From contig NZ_JACJTQ010000012.1 of assembly GCF_014698735.1 (NCBI RefSeq), forward strand, positions 62,001 through 126,000: a stretch of DNA of 64,000 bases, in the 5' to 3' direction. This DNA comes from Anabaena catenula FACHB-362. Lineage in GTDB: Bacteria > Cyanobacteriota > Cyanobacteriia > Cyanobacteriales > Nostocaceae. Below the pieces are notes generated by a model that saw only the letters and a list, made by a program, of their open reading frames with translations, was not told the DNA's origin and searched no databases. Shown here piece by piece: positions 44,894-54,678 of this stretch (positions within the stretch are counted from its first letter, which is position 1; every line of letters begins with the position of its first letter). The position numbers and the translations under genes were made by a program.

Positions 44894-45835
44894 ATGTTTG
44901 ACCTGTTACCTAATTTTTGGACACCTGTTATTCCTGTTGCTGAAGTTGAGAATACCCCTATAGCTGTTGAACTTGCAGGGGAACGTCTGGTTTTATTTCG
45001 GAATTTGACAGGTGAAATTGGGGCGCTTTTAGATCGCTGTCCTCATCGGGGCGTTGCCCTTTCACTCGGTCGTGTCAACGAAAATGGATGTTTAGAATGC
45101 CCTTATCACGGCTGGCAGTTTGACCAGAATGGTGCTTGTACACACGTTCCCCTGAATAATCCTGCTGATGTTAAGTTGTCTGTGCTTGCCGCTGTGAGCT
45201 TACCGACTCGCATCATTGCTGGGTTAGTTTGGGTGTTTACAGGGCAAGGTGAAGTTGCGGATCTGGAAGTTCCTGAGAGTTTAATGCGATCGCCTGAATC
45301 TTACTTCATTCATCATGAGGTCTGGAATGCTCACTGGACAAGAGTAATCGAGAACGCAATGGATTATGTCCATGTGCCGTTTGTGCATCGTAATTCCTTC
45401 GGAGGCGAAGTCGGTCAGGCGATCAAGGCTGGTAGTTTTGCTGAATTTCAAATTACACAGACAAAACATAGCGTTCAAATTTTTAATCGCTATCACAACA
45501 TTGAATCTGGATTTGCCCTTGAATGGCATCAGCCAAACTTAGTTGTTCTGAAGTTTGATGAAATGGGAATGCCTGTTCGGAGTCATTTTTTCGCAATTCC
45601 TATCAATAAGCATCAAACACGAATCTTAATCGCAATTCAGTTGCTTGAGCCTCATGCTGTGGCAATGCTCAATGAGTTCATCACTCCCATTATTGAAGAT
45701 AAAGTAGTGATTGAATCGCATCAAGGTGAGATTCCTACTACGACTGGGGAATGTAATGTCCCTACTGATCGAGCAACACTCCTTTTTCGTCGTTGGTATC
45801 ATCAAGCGATCGCTCGTCAAGCAGTGACGATTTAA
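44894..45835 (+). CDS. Rieske non-heme iron oxygenase (aromatic ring-hydroxylating type)
   Basis: 313 aa with AAAGGAG before ATG. The Rieske [2Fe-2S] motif C-x-H-x17-C-x2-H is exact: Cys49, His51, Cys69, His72 (CPHRGVAL, ECPYHGWQF). The mononuclear iron site is in ENAMDYVHVPFVHRN (N-x2-D-x2-H-x4-H, near 153-167). So this is an oxygenase that takes electrons from an outside reductase. Cyanobacterial relatives include chlorophyll and aromatic oxygenases; the substrate is not evident. It is regulated with tetR and followed 224 nt later by a carotenoid oxygenase. Confidence 0.9.
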   Translation: MFDLLPNFWTPVIPVAEVENTPIAVELAGERLVLFRNLTGEIGALLDRCPHRGVALSLGRVNENGCLECPYHGWQFDQNGACTHVPLNNPADVKLSVLAAVSLPTRIIAGLVWVFTGQGEVADLEVPESLMRSPESYFIHHEVWNAHWTRVIENAMDYVHVPFVHRNSFGGEVGQAIKAGSFAEFQITQTKHSVQIFNRYHNIESGFALEWHQPNLVVLKFDEMGMPVRSHFFAIPINKHQTRILIAIQLLEPHAVAMLNEFITPIIEDKVVIESHQGEIPTTTGECNVPTDRATLLFRRWYHQAIARQAVTI

Positions 45836-46059
45836 GCTATCTCAAAACTCAGCTATTGTGCATGGGTGAAAACCCTAGCCAATAGCTTAAGTGATATAAC
45901 TATAGGACTCCTATTTGATTATTGAACAAGACTCAGTAAATAGTGAAACCCTTCTTTCCTGTTCCCTGCCCACACAAATCAATTCAGAAATCAAACCGGA
46001 TTACTATATCATTAGTGATTCCTATTGATTAGAAAAACTCTATAAACCAAAAAATTACT

Positions 46060-47493
46060 ATGCAAACAATCAATAAAAAGTCAACAAAAAAAACTTGGGC
46101 AAAAGCCATATCTCAACCTGCAACTGAATTTCCTCCCACTCAATTACCTGTTATCGCGGGTAAAATCCCTGATGGTTTGCGGGGTACACTTTACCGCAAT
46201 GGTGCAGCGCGACTAGAACGGGGTGGTGTGTCAGTGGGACATTGGTTTGATGGAGATGGTGCTATTTTAGCCGTCCATTTTACAGATGCTGGTGCGACAG
46301 GGGTTTATCGGTACGTGCAGACTGCTGGTTATCAAGAAGAAACTGCGGCGGGTAAATTGCTGTATGGTAATTATGGCATGACTGCACCCGGTCTGATTTG
46401 GAATCAATGGCGTAAACCTGTTAAGCACGCTGCAAATACTTCTGTTTTGGCATTACCTGATAAACTGCTGGCATTGTGGGAAGGTGATAATCCTTATGCG
46501 TTAGATTTGCAGACTTTAGAAACCCAAGGATTAGATAATTTAGATGGTTTGGAGAAAAAACAACCTTATTCTGCCCATCCTAAAGTTGATTATGCAACAG
46601 GGGAAATTTTTAATTTTGGTGTGAGTCCGGGAGCAAATGCGATATTAAGTCTCTACAAAAGTGACTTAACAGGCAAGATTCTGAAAACAGCAAAGTTGAC
46701 ATTAGAAGGTTTTCCAGTCATACATGATTTTGTCTTAGCTGGACAATATTTAATATTTTTTGCGCCTGCGGTACATTTAAATGTTTGGCCTGTTTTGTTG
46801 GGAATTAGTAGTTACAGTGATTCGCTGCAATGGCTACCACAGAAAGGAACTAAGATTTTAGTAATTGACAGAGAAACATTATCTTTAGTGAGTGAAGGAA
46901 TTACAGAACCTTGGTTTCAGTGGCATTTTGGGAATGGTTATGTTGATGATAGCGGTACGGTGATTGTAGATTTTTCCCGTTATGCAGATTTTCAAACTAA
47001 TCAATATTTAAAAGAGTTAGCATTTGGAGAAACTCAAACAGTTGCTAAAACCACGTTGACGCGGGTACAACTTAATCCGCAAACAGGGAAAGTGACGGGA
47101 ATTGAAACTCTATTAAATAGAACTTGTGAATTTCCTAATGTTCCACCGCAAAATGTGGGTAAGTTTTCTCGCTATAGCTATATGTCTATTTTTCGGGAAG
47201 GAACAGATATTGAAGGAGAAATATTAAACGGTATTGCTCGTTTTGATCATCAAACTGGAACTTTGTCAGAAGCAGACTTGGGTGAAAATCGCTATCCTTG
47301 TGAACCTCTTCCAGCACAAGACAATCACAACCCTGAGCAAAGTTGGATTTTAACAGTAGTTTATGATGGTAATACCAATAATAGCGAGGTTTGGATATTT
47401 GAGAGCCAACACTTGAACGATGAACCTGTTTGTAAACTAGGTTTACCCAGCGTTATTCCCCACAGCTTTCACGGTACTTGGAAACCCGCTTAA
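46060..47493 (+). CDS. carotenoid cleavage oxygenase
   Basis: 477 aa, normal length. The RPE65/apocarotenoid oxygenase beta-propeller is recognisable, and all four iron-binding His are present in context: SAHPKVDYATGE near 172, FPVIHDFVLAG near 227, FQWHFGNGYVDD near 290 and IPHSFHGTWKP at the end. Opening motif LRGTLYRNGAARLERGG is typical. It splits a carotenoid or apocarotenoid double bond with O2. It is close to apocarotenoid-15,15'-oxygenase types. It may work with the Rieske oxygenase, but the 224-bp gap allows its own promoter. Confidence 0.9.
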   Translation: MQTINKKSTKKTWAKAISQPATEFPPTQLPVIAGKIPDGLRGTLYRNGAARLERGGVSVGHWFDGDGAILAVHFTDAGATGVYRYVQTAGYQEETAAGKLLYGNYGMTAPGLIWNQWRKPVKHAANTSVLALPDKLLALWEGDNPYALDLQTLETQGLDNLDGLEKKQPYSAHPKVDYATGEIFNFGVSPGANAILSLYKSDLTGKILKTAKLTLEGFPVIHDFVLAGQYLIFFAPAVHLNVWPVLLGISSYSDSLQWLPQKGTKILVIDRETLSLVSEGITEPWFQWHFGNGYVDDSGTVIVDFSRYADFQTNQYLKELAFGETQTVAKTTLTRVQLNPQTGKVTGIETLLNRTCEFPNVPPQNVGKFSRYSYMSIFREGTDIEGEILNGIARFDHQTGTLSEADLGENRYPCEPLPAQDNHNPEQSWILTVVYDGNTNNSEVWIFESQHLNDEPVCKLGLPSVIPHSFHGTWKPA

Positions 47494-47709
47494 TTAATTT
47501 GAAACTTTTAGTAGACAGGACTATTTTTATTGGTGCAGACATATCTTCTATAGTGACTTATGCAGACCGTTAAATAAAAATAGTAAAATTAACGGATTGA
47601 CAAGTATAAGGAAGTACTTTAACCTTAGTTAGAGTGATACTGCGTGGAGTTTGTGGATTTATCTAAATGAAAATTGACTGTCTGCTAATAAGAAGAGACG
47701 AGTGAGTAG

Positions 47710-48975
47710 ATGTTTCTACCTGCAAATTTTGTTCATTGGACTAAATTACTGGGCAAATTTGTCTCTGTGCAAATTATAGTTCAAGCTTTGACCCTAGCGA
47801 GTGGAATTTTCATAGTTCGCACTCTAAATCAACAAGAATATGCTTACTACACCATTGCTACTACAATGCAAGGGACTATGAGTGTTTTGGCTGACATGGG
47901 CATCAGTATTGGACTTTCAGCAATTGGTGGCAAGGTATGGGAGGATAGGTATCGCTTTGGACAGCTAATCAATACAGCTTTACATCTTCGCTATTATCTG
48001 GCTGCTGTTTCGATTACGATTGTGACACCAATTTCGATCTGGATGCTATTCAGAAATGGAGCTTCCCTGTTATATGCAATTTTAATTACAATTGCGGTAC
48101 TGGTGGGACTTTATTTTCAATTGACTATTGGTGTGTTGAATATTGTACCACGTCTCCATTCACAAGTCAGTCGAATTCAGAAACTGGATTTAACGTTGAA
48201 TATTTCTAGGATAGTCTTATTGGGGGTTTCTTATCTAACACTTTTCAACACAGCTTTAGTCACATTTGCGTCCTCAGTTGCACTAGGAATACAGAGATTG
48301 CTGTTAGGAAATTTAGTAATTGATAATATTGACAGGAAAGCCCCCTTGAATGAAGAAGATAGGGCAGAAATTACCAAAATTATTCAAAAATCAGCACCTA
48401 ATACAATATTTTACTGTTTCCAAGGACAAATTACTGTCTGGTTACTCAGTATATTTGGTAACGTACAAACTGTTGCTGAAATTGGAGCATTAGGGCGTTT
48501 AGCAGTTATTTTTGCAGTTATTGGCTCAGTTATGAATGGCATTGTACTACCAAGCTTTGCTCGTTGTCAGTCTCCAAAGCTTCTATTCCGTCGCTATTGT
48601 CAAATTCTCTGCACCATGTCTATATTTTCCGCAGCTTTAGTAGGTTTAGCAGCACTTTTTCCTAGTCAATTTCTATTGATAATAGGCTCGAAATACGCAC
48701 ATTTACAGTCAGAATTAATTTTAGTCATAGTTAGTTCAGGATTGTTTTTTGTTGTTAATACTATGTGGTCTCTCAATGCTTCTAAAGCATGGCTTGATCT
48801 TATCTGGTTACAAATACCTGGAACACTTATGGCACAGATTGTTGCAGTTTTTTTAGTAAATGTGACTACACTTAAAGGAGCAATTATATTCGGAATGGCT
48901 CCTTTGTTTCCAGGAGTTATATTAAATTCATACATGACTTACAAGGGTTTAAAGAATACTAGCCTAAATATATGA
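47710..48975 (+). CDS. polysaccharide flippase (Wzx-like, MATE/MOP superfamily)
   Basis: 421 aa with about 12 hydrophobic segments. The start QALTLASGIFIVRTLNQQEY and the STLLADMGI-like SVLADMGISIGLSAIGGKVW segment fit oligosaccharide flippases that move lipid-linked repeat units across the inner membrane. It opens the exopolysaccharide cluster and overlaps the FkbM gene by 4 nt (ATGA), so they are coupled. Confidence 0.82.
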   Translation: MFLPANFVHWTKLLGKFVSVQIIVQALTLASGIFIVRTLNQQEYAYYTIATTMQGTMSVLADMGISIGLSAIGGKVWEDRYRFGQLINTALHLRYYLAAVSITIVTPISIWMLFRNGASLLYAILITIAVLVGLYFQLTIGVLNIVPRLHSQVSRIQKLDLTLNISRIVLLGVSYLTLFNTALVTFASSVALGIQRLLLGNLVIDNIDRKAPLNEEDRAEITKIIQKSAPNTIFYCFQGQITVWLLSIFGNVQTVAEIGALGRLAVIFAVIGSVMNGIVLPSFARCQSPKLLFRRYCQILCTMSIFSAALVGLAALFPSQFLLIIGSKYAHLQSELILVIVSSGLFFVVNTMWSLNASKAWLDLIWLQIPGTLMAQIVAVFLVNVTTLKGAIIFGMAPLFPGVILNSYMTYKGLKNTSLNI

Positions 48976-49688
48976 ATATTTTAGAGAAATGGCTTATTAA
49001 ACTGAAGTTTACTGTTTGGGCTAGACTTAAAGCTAACGTATATCCAAGCTTTTACCAGTCTCATTCTCAATTTGGTGAAGACATGGTTGTGAGATTTTTA
49101 ACAAATGATCTTCAGAAAGGATTTTATATAGACATTGGCGCTCACCATCCAGTTTATTATTCTAATACTCATCACTTCTATTGCAAAGGCTGGCAAGGAA
49201 TTAATATTGATGGCGCTCCCGGTATCATGGATATATTCCAAGTTTTAAGACCAAGAGATATAAATTTAGAGCTTTTGTTACATCCAGAAAAAAAAGTAGA
49301 AAACGTGGAGTTTTATATATTTGAACAGGCTGCATATAATACATTCGATCAAGAGATGGCTGACAAGGCTTTATCTATGGGAGTAAAATTAGTTGAGAAA
49401 AAGACTCTGAAAACAAGTACACTTGAGGAAGTGTTAGATTTATACTTGCCAAAAGGAACTAATATTGATTTAATGAGTGTTGATATAGAAGGTATAGATG
49501 AAGCAATTCTTATGTCTAATAATTGGGAGATATACAAGCCAAAAATTATACTTTTTGAAAAACATGATATTTCTCTAAAAGAAATTGAACATTTAGAAAT
49601 TATTAATTATTTAGGCAACTATGGATATGAAATAGTAGCAAAATGTGGACCTTCAATAATTATGAAATTACAAACTCTCATGAGTTAA
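48972..49688 (+). CDS. FkbM-family methyltransferase
   Basis: 238 aa. SAM-dependent O-methyltransferase of the FkbM type: QFGEDMVVRFLTN near 35, the nucleotide loop FYIDIGAHHPVYYSNTHHFY, GINIDGAPGIM, the acidic NIDLMSVDIEGIDEAIL near 180, and a C-terminal KIILFEKHDI. Likely methylates a sugar of the polysaccharide. A partly deleted second copy follows at 49704-50049. Confidence 0.82.
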   Translation: MNILEKWLIKLKFTVWARLKANVYPSFYQSHSQFGEDMVVRFLTNDLQKGFYIDIGAHHPVYYSNTHHFYCKGWQGINIDGAPGIMDIFQVLRPRDINLELLLHPEKKVENVEFYIFEQAAYNTFDQEMADKALSMGVKLVEKKTLKTSTLEEVLDLYLPKGTNIDLMSVDIEGIDEAILMSNNWEIYKPKIILFEKHDISLKEIEHLEIINYLGNYGYEIVAKCGPSIIMKLQTLMS

Positions 49689-49703
49689 ACAAAGCCATCT
49701 ATT

Positions 49704-50049
49704 CTGACTTAAAGCTAACTTATATCCAAGTTTCTAGCAGTCTCATTCTCATTTTGGTGAAGACATAGAGGATTCCTATTTGAATTTTGATAGCTTGCAT
49801 AGAAATATACAAGCCCCAAATTCTGATTTTTTAAACAATACCTTTGCTAAAACCCTATTCATATCTTAACGATTGCATTGGTGTTCAGCCCTATTTTTGG
49901 CAAATTGGCGAACGTATTGTTGAAAAATATGATATCACTCTAAAAGAATTTGAAAGTTTAGAACTTAATTAATTAGTTAAGTAAATATGGATATGAACTA
50001 GTAGTTAAATGTGGACTTTCATTGATCATAAAATTACAGAAATGAATTA
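49704..50049 (+). pseudogene. internally deleted duplicate of the FkbM methyltransferase gene
   Basis: 49704-49768 closely matches 49022-49087 of the gene before it (ANLYPSF, stop, QSHSHFGEDI), and the 3' end from about 49800 matches its last ~65 codons (EIYKPQI.., EKYDITLKEFESLE, YGYELVVKCGLSLIIKLQK). An in-frame TAG, an intervening deletion and further stops make it non-functional. It is a decayed tandem copy. Confidence 0.85.
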
Positions 50050-50053
50050 GGTT

Positions 50054-51238
50054 ATGAAAAGCTTATCAATATTTGTGCAATCAGCTTCAGAGTACTTGAC
50101 TGACTACGAATCTCACGGCGATGGTCTAATTTGCTTCTCTTTACTGAATGGATTAGCCAGACGCAACCATGATATTTTTGCTTACACCAGATACGCTGCT
50201 ATTTCTGAAGAATATCCTAATTTACAAGTAAAAGTGGGTGGCAGACATCGTGTCCCCTTTGACTCTCTTGCTTCTTGGGAACATTCCTGGAAAGCTGATA
50301 ATTGGTTGCAGGATTTAAGCCATAAATATGATATTGATATTGTGTGGCGAATGCACCCTTATGGAACAAGTTGTCCAACAGTACCCAAAACCCTGGGCAA
50401 ACCTTTGGTAGTGGGACCCCTATTTTATGGCTGGCCAGAAAATGAAGCAATGAAGGCTAAACCAAGATTTGGTATTGGTATAGAAAAATTTGTTAGTCCT
50501 TTAGCCCAGAAAGGATGGCATCGGACATTACAGGCTGCTTCTCTGATCATTTGTGCGACGAGTAAACACGCTGAATCTATTCAAAATCAGTTTCCCCAAT
50601 CCCATGTATTATGTTTGCCTGTTATTGTAGATCCTCCTATTTACGATCTCTCTTGTATTAGAGAAATTACCGATGAATCATCACCTTTTCACCTATTATT
50701 TGTTGCCAACTTACTGCCCAATAAAAATCCTTTAATATTTTGTCAAGCAGTCAAGCTTCTGCGTGACTATGGAATTAATGTGAAAGCAACACTTTTAGGA
50801 GATGGTTCGGAGCGTTCAAATATAGAATATTATTGCGCTTCAGAGAAATTGGAGGATTGTATATACCTGCAAGGGAAAGTTCCTAATAATGAAGTTTATA
50901 ACTATCTGTATTCCGCAGATTTGCTGATCTCAACTTCTCTGGGTGAACCTTATGGTCGTAGTATAGTTGAAGCTATGTCTGTAGGCACACCCTGTATTTG
51001 CCATGATTCAGGTGGACCAGCAGAAATTATTGAAAATGACGTTGATGGATTACTGGTAAAAAAACTGACTGCCAAAGCTTTTGCGGATGCGATCGCTCGT
51101 ATTTATAATAACCGTCAAACTTGGCAGTATTTATCTAAAAATGCAATTAGTAAAGCTAAAAGTTGGACAAGTGAAGTAGTGTTAGCTCGTCTGGAGGATT
51201 CGCTAATAGAAATTAGTCAGACCCAAAACAATTGTTAG
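50054..51238 (+). CDS. glycosyltransferase family 4 (GT-B)
   Basis: 394 aa. Transfers a sugar from a nucleotide donor to a growing glycan at the membrane face. C-terminal donor domain shows LLFVANLLPNKNPLIFCQAV, LGDGSERSNIEYY and the E-x7-E region STSLGEPYGRSIVEAMSVGT near 306-325. The N-terminal acceptor half begins LSIFVQSASEYLTDYESHGD. Specificity unknown. It follows the FkbM pseudogene by 5 nt. Confidence 0.85.
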   Translation: MKSLSIFVQSASEYLTDYESHGDGLICFSLLNGLARRNHDIFAYTRYAAISEEYPNLQVKVGGRHRVPFDSLASWEHSWKADNWLQDLSHKYDIDIVWRMHPYGTSCPTVPKTLGKPLVVGPLFYGWPENEAMKAKPRFGIGIEKFVSPLAQKGWHRTLQAASLIICATSKHAESIQNQFPQSHVLCLPVIVDPPIYDLSCIREITDESSPFHLLFVANLLPNKNPLIFCQAVKLLRDYGINVKATLLGDGSERSNIEYYCASEKLEDCIYLQGKVPNNEVYNYLYSADLLISTSLGEPYGRSIVEAMSVGTPCICHDSGGPAEIIENDVDGLLVKKLTAKAFADAIARIYNNRQTWQYLSKNAISKAKSWTSEVVLARLEDSLIEISQTQNNC

Positions 51239-51363
51239 GAGGTGTTTAGTGAAAATTTTAATTTCAGTATATAGATTTGATTCTTTCCAGCTACTTTATA
51301 TATGCCAGAGTTAACAGTAGTCAAAAGACATTTGGAAATTTATACAGGTGAGTTTAAATCTCT

Positions 51364-52533
51364 ATGAAGCAGCCTTTGAGAATACTTATGATCCTGCATA
51401 TGCCTTGGAGCAGAAATTTAGGAGGCTCACGAGTACAGTTAGAATTAGCTGATGCGTTTCAGGCAATGGGGCATCAAGTTGAAAAATTTGACTATTATGA
51501 TGCCTTTCCTGAAGCCTACCCTTCTCAATTCCGCAATTTAATTCGTCCTAGTTTCTATGTCAAAGCAAAAGCTTTTGTTCAGGCAAATGCTCATCGTTTT
51601 GATATTATTGATGCTCACCAAGGGAATTTACCATTTTCAAAACAAGAATTAGGGTTTAAGGGTTTATTAGTTGCTCGTTCAGTAGGACTATATGCCTTTT
51701 ATGATGAATTTGCTAGATTAGATAGAACTAAAAATCCGCCCCGAAAACTTAAAACTAAGCTTGGAAATCTTTGGCGTTCATGGCAGAACAAAGGACAGAC
51801 TTCCTTATACCTTAGGAGTTTACAAACCTGCGATCTGATTAATGTACCAAATCATGACGAGTTGGCCTATGTTCGTGACGTTATGGGACTAGGGAACAAG
51901 TGTATAGTATTTCCCTTTGGACTTTCTCAAGAACGGCAAAAAGCATTTAAGGATGCTATTCAACCATCCGGAGTTCGATTAGCAAATAAGCAAATAGCTT
52001 TTATTGGCAGTTGGGGTTCGCGCAAAGGTTCTAGAGATTGGGCAGAAATTGTTGTGCGCGTCAAAAAGCAAATACCAGAAGTTCGCTTCCTATTTTTAGG
52101 CACAGGTTTGAGCGCCGAAAAAGTTTTAGAGGATCTAAATTTACCAATTTGTAACTGGATTGAGGTTATTCCTAAATATGACAGTGATGAACTACCTAAC
52201 CTTTTAAGTGGCGCAACAGTGGGAGCCTTCCCAAGCTATATTGAAGGATTTGGTTTCGCTGTTCTGGAGAAACTTGCTTCTGGGCTGCCAACAGTGGCTT
52301 ATGATGTTCCTGGTCCGAGAGAAACTTTACGACTGTTGGATGAGTCTTTGCTGGTTTCGGCTGGAAATGTTGACCAGTTTGCTCATAAATTAGTTTCTAT
52401 ACAGGATATGGAGTTAGAAAATTATAGTGATCTAACTAAGAAGTGTCTTGATATTGGTAGTAAATTTTCTTGGGAAGAAATTGCTCAACAAACACTGGAG
52501 ATTTACTATAATTTTTTGGAGAAACAGAAATGA
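51364..52533 (+). CDS. glycosyltransferase family 4 (GT-B)
   Basis: 389 aa. N-terminal half has a Gly-rich loop (ILHMPWSRNLGGSRVQLELA), the C-terminal half IAFIGSWGSRKGSRDWAEIV, FLFLGTGLSAE and the donor loop AFPSYIEGFGFAVLEKLASG (E-x7-E, near 300-319). It lies on the same strand as its neighbours, and its stop overlaps the next start by 4 nt (ATGA). Sugar specificity unknown. Confidence 0.87.
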   Translation: MKQPLRILMILHMPWSRNLGGSRVQLELADAFQAMGHQVEKFDYYDAFPEAYPSQFRNLIRPSFYVKAKAFVQANAHRFDIIDAHQGNLPFSKQELGFKGLLVARSVGLYAFYDEFARLDRTKNPPRKLKTKLGNLWRSWQNKGQTSLYLRSLQTCDLINVPNHDELAYVRDVMGLGNKCIVFPFGLSQERQKAFKDAIQPSGVRLANKQIAFIGSWGSRKGSRDWAEIVVRVKKQIPEVRFLFLGTGLSAEKVLEDLNLPICNWIEVIPKYDSDELPNLLSGATVGAFPSYIEGFGFAVLEKLASGLPTVAYDVPGPRETLRLLDESLLVSAGNVDQFAHKLVSIQDMELENYSDLTKKCLDIGSKFSWEEIAQQTLEIYYNFLEKQK

Positions 52534-52871
52534 GTCAAATTATTAGTCTGAATATTTTGATGAATATGTTTGGTCAATTTATTAAATTAACTCCTGAGTA
52601 TCGTGGCAAGTGGAGATTAATTAGGTATTGGATGAATCATCAGTATGATAACGCCGTGAAACTGAGAATTTTGCCTGGTGGTGAAAAAGTTTTTTGTCAT
52701 CTGAGCATACCCTATGAAGCAATGGTTTGGTTAAAACGAGAAGAACAAACAAACTTAGAACTACTTAAAGATGCTCTTGATTATAGTAGTTTAAGTATTT
52801 TGCCTGATACTTGGGTGATTACTGGTTATTGCAATTTATACTATTCAATTAATAGGAAACAACAATGTTAG
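52530..52871 (+). pseudogene. truncated FkbM-like methyltransferase N-terminus
   Basis: 113 aa. LRILPGGEKVFCHLSIPYEA and MVWLKREEQTNLELLKDAL are the segment that normally precedes the SAM-binding G-x-G-x-G motif in FkbM methyltransferases. The frame then ends in unrelated residues (SILPDTWVITGYCNLYYS) with no SAM site. It overlaps the glycosyltransferase before by 4 nt and the next gene by 7 nt, so the reading unit stays coupled although the enzyme cannot be active. A true short protein is less likely. Confidence 0.55.
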
Positions 52872-53803
52872 ACAATAAAGACGAAATTCGTATTAGTATT
52901 GCTCTAGTCACTCGCAACCGTCCAGAAAGTTTGGAACGTTGTTTAAAAAGCCTGCGATCGCAAAGCATTCAACCCTTTGAAGTACTAATTTCTGATGACT
53001 CCGACCCTGAGTTGGCAGATAAAACTGAGTTTATTGCTTCACGTTGGGATTGTCTCTATATTAAAGGACCTCGGCGAGGTTTGTATGCTAATCGCAATTA
53101 TTCAGCTTTAGCTTGCAAAGGAACCCACATTCGTACAATGGATGATGATCACGAATTTCCTGAGCAGCATATAGAAAATTGTCTTCTAGCAATTCATTCT
53201 GATCCTCAATCAGTGTGGATTATTGGAGAATATTTACATGGACAAACGGTAGGAAACCCTCCGCATTTTTGTCCAGGTCAATTGCATCCCCGTGGTTTTT
53301 CCTACTTTCCAGAAAATACCCAAAATTGTTGGGCTATTGCTGATGGTGCAAGTATTTATCCCAAAGAAATTTTTGCCCGGGGGTTGAGATTTGTTGAAGC
53401 ATGGAAATTTGGTTCTGCTTATTTAGAGTGGGGGAGTCGGTTATATTATTTAGGATATCGAATTCGCCATTTAGAATCCACCTATATTATTCATCACTAT
53501 GATCCAAACAATCGCTCATTTTTAAATAAAAAATGGGCACTTAGTTCCATGTTTTTTGCTATGAAATGCCATTCATTTATTTATCAATCAAATATCAAAA
53601 ATAAGATTCTTTTTTACTTAGAGATTTTCAAACAATTAATTATTTACCCATCTGTAACTTGGCAAGCATTACAAGAATATATACCAATATATAAACAATT
53701 TTATCGGGAGTTCTTTCAATTAGACTCTCACAAATTTATCTCTCAATTTGCATCTGAAACTTCTACAAAAAACAGCAGTGAAAAAAATAGTACCTCAAAG
53801 TAA
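52865..53803 (+). CDS. glycosyltransferase family 2 (GT-A)
   Basis: 312 aa. GT-A fold start ISIALVTRNRPESLERCLKS, then FEVLISDDSD and the D-x-D-like TMDDDHEFP near 90, and YLHGQTVGNPPHFCPGQLHP. Inverting sugar transferase using a nucleotide-sugar and a metal. Its C-terminal part has no membrane helix. It overlaps the next methyltransferase gene by 26 nt. Confidence 0.85.
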   Translation: MLDNKDEIRISIALVTRNRPESLERCLKSLRSQSIQPFEVLISDDSDPELADKTEFIASRWDCLYIKGPRRGLYANRNYSALACKGTHIRTMDDDHEFPEQHIENCLLAIHSDPQSVWIIGEYLHGQTVGNPPHFCPGQLHPRGFSYFPENTQNCWAIADGASIYPKEIFARGLRFVEAWKFGSAYLEWGSRLYYLGYRIRHLESTYIIHHYDPNNRSFLNKKWALSSMFFAMKCHSFIYQSNIKNKILFYLEIFKQLIIYPSVTWQALQEYIPIYKQFYREFFQLDSHKFISQFASETSTKNSSEKNSTSK

Positions 53804-54590
53804 TTGGCATGATAGCTGGAAATTTAGTTATCCCTTCGATTTATTAGAAATTTATGGCTCACTAAATAATCATGGTTATGCTTATGCTTATGCAAATCGG
53901 CGAAGGCATACTTTAGAATTGATTCAAAAAATTGCCCAACCAGGAGCAAAAATACTGGATTTAGCAGCAGCACAGGGTAATTTCTCTTTAATTCTTGCGG
54001 AATTAGGTTACGAAGTTACATGGAATGATTTGCGTGAAGAATTGATTGATTATGTGGAATTAAAAAGAGAATCAGGTAATATTCATTATGCTCCTGGAAA
54101 TGTATTTGATTTAGGATTTGCATCCGAGTTTGATGTTGTATTAATTGCCGAAGTCATTGAACACGTTGCTCATCCTGATGAATTTCTAAAAAAGATTGCT
54201 GAGATGATTAAACCAAATGGTTATATTGTCATGACCACTCCTAACGGTGAATATTTCTTAAATCGGTTACCAAAGTTTTCTGACTGTCCTGACCCTAGTC
54301 AATTTGAATCTATACAGTTTCAGCCTAATGCAGATGGTCATATCTTTTTACTATACTTAGATGAAATCGAAGATTTTGCTAAACAAATTGGTCTATCTAT
54401 CTTAGATGCAAGATTGATTACTAACTCAATAACTAATGGTCATATAAAATCAAGGTACTTATTGAAATTTTTACCGCGCCAATGGGTTGAGTCTTTGGAA
54501 TCTTTTACAGAAAAATTGCCATTGCCATTGAGAAAAAAAATTCATACGGCATTTGTTGTTTTAATACAGCGTCGTGTAGAAAGTGTTTAG
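53778..54590 (+). CDS. class I SAM-dependent methyltransferase
   Basis: About 270 aa from GTG at 53778 (VKKIVPQSNWHD); a TTG at 53748 is also in frame. SAM-binding motif I is ILDLAAAQGNFSLILAELG (about 69-87), motif II NDLREELIDY, then EFDVVLIAEVIEHVAHPDEF with the methyltransferase-11 E-V-I-E-H motif. Probably methylates a sugar or acceptor of the polysaccharide. The gene overlaps the preceding GT2 gene. Confidence 0.8.
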   Translation: MKKIVPQSNWHDSWKFSYPFDLLEIYGSLNNHGYAYAYANRRRHTLELIQKIAQPGAKILDLAAAQGNFSLILAELGYEVTWNDLREELIDYVELKRESGNIHYAPGNVFDLGFASEFDVVLIAEVIEHVAHPDEFLKKIAEMIKPNGYIVMTTPNGEYFLNRLPKFSDCPDPSQFESIQFQPNADGHIFLLYLDEIEDFAKQIGLSILDARLITNSITNGHIKSRYLLKFLPRQWVESLESFTEKLPLPLRKKIHTAFVVLIQRRVESV

Positions 54591-54678
54591 CCTAGAATAT
54601 GGCAAAGTTAGATTTTTCACAACAATGTCATTACTCAGGATATTTTAGGTGAGTAATCAGGCAAATATAATTACATCT

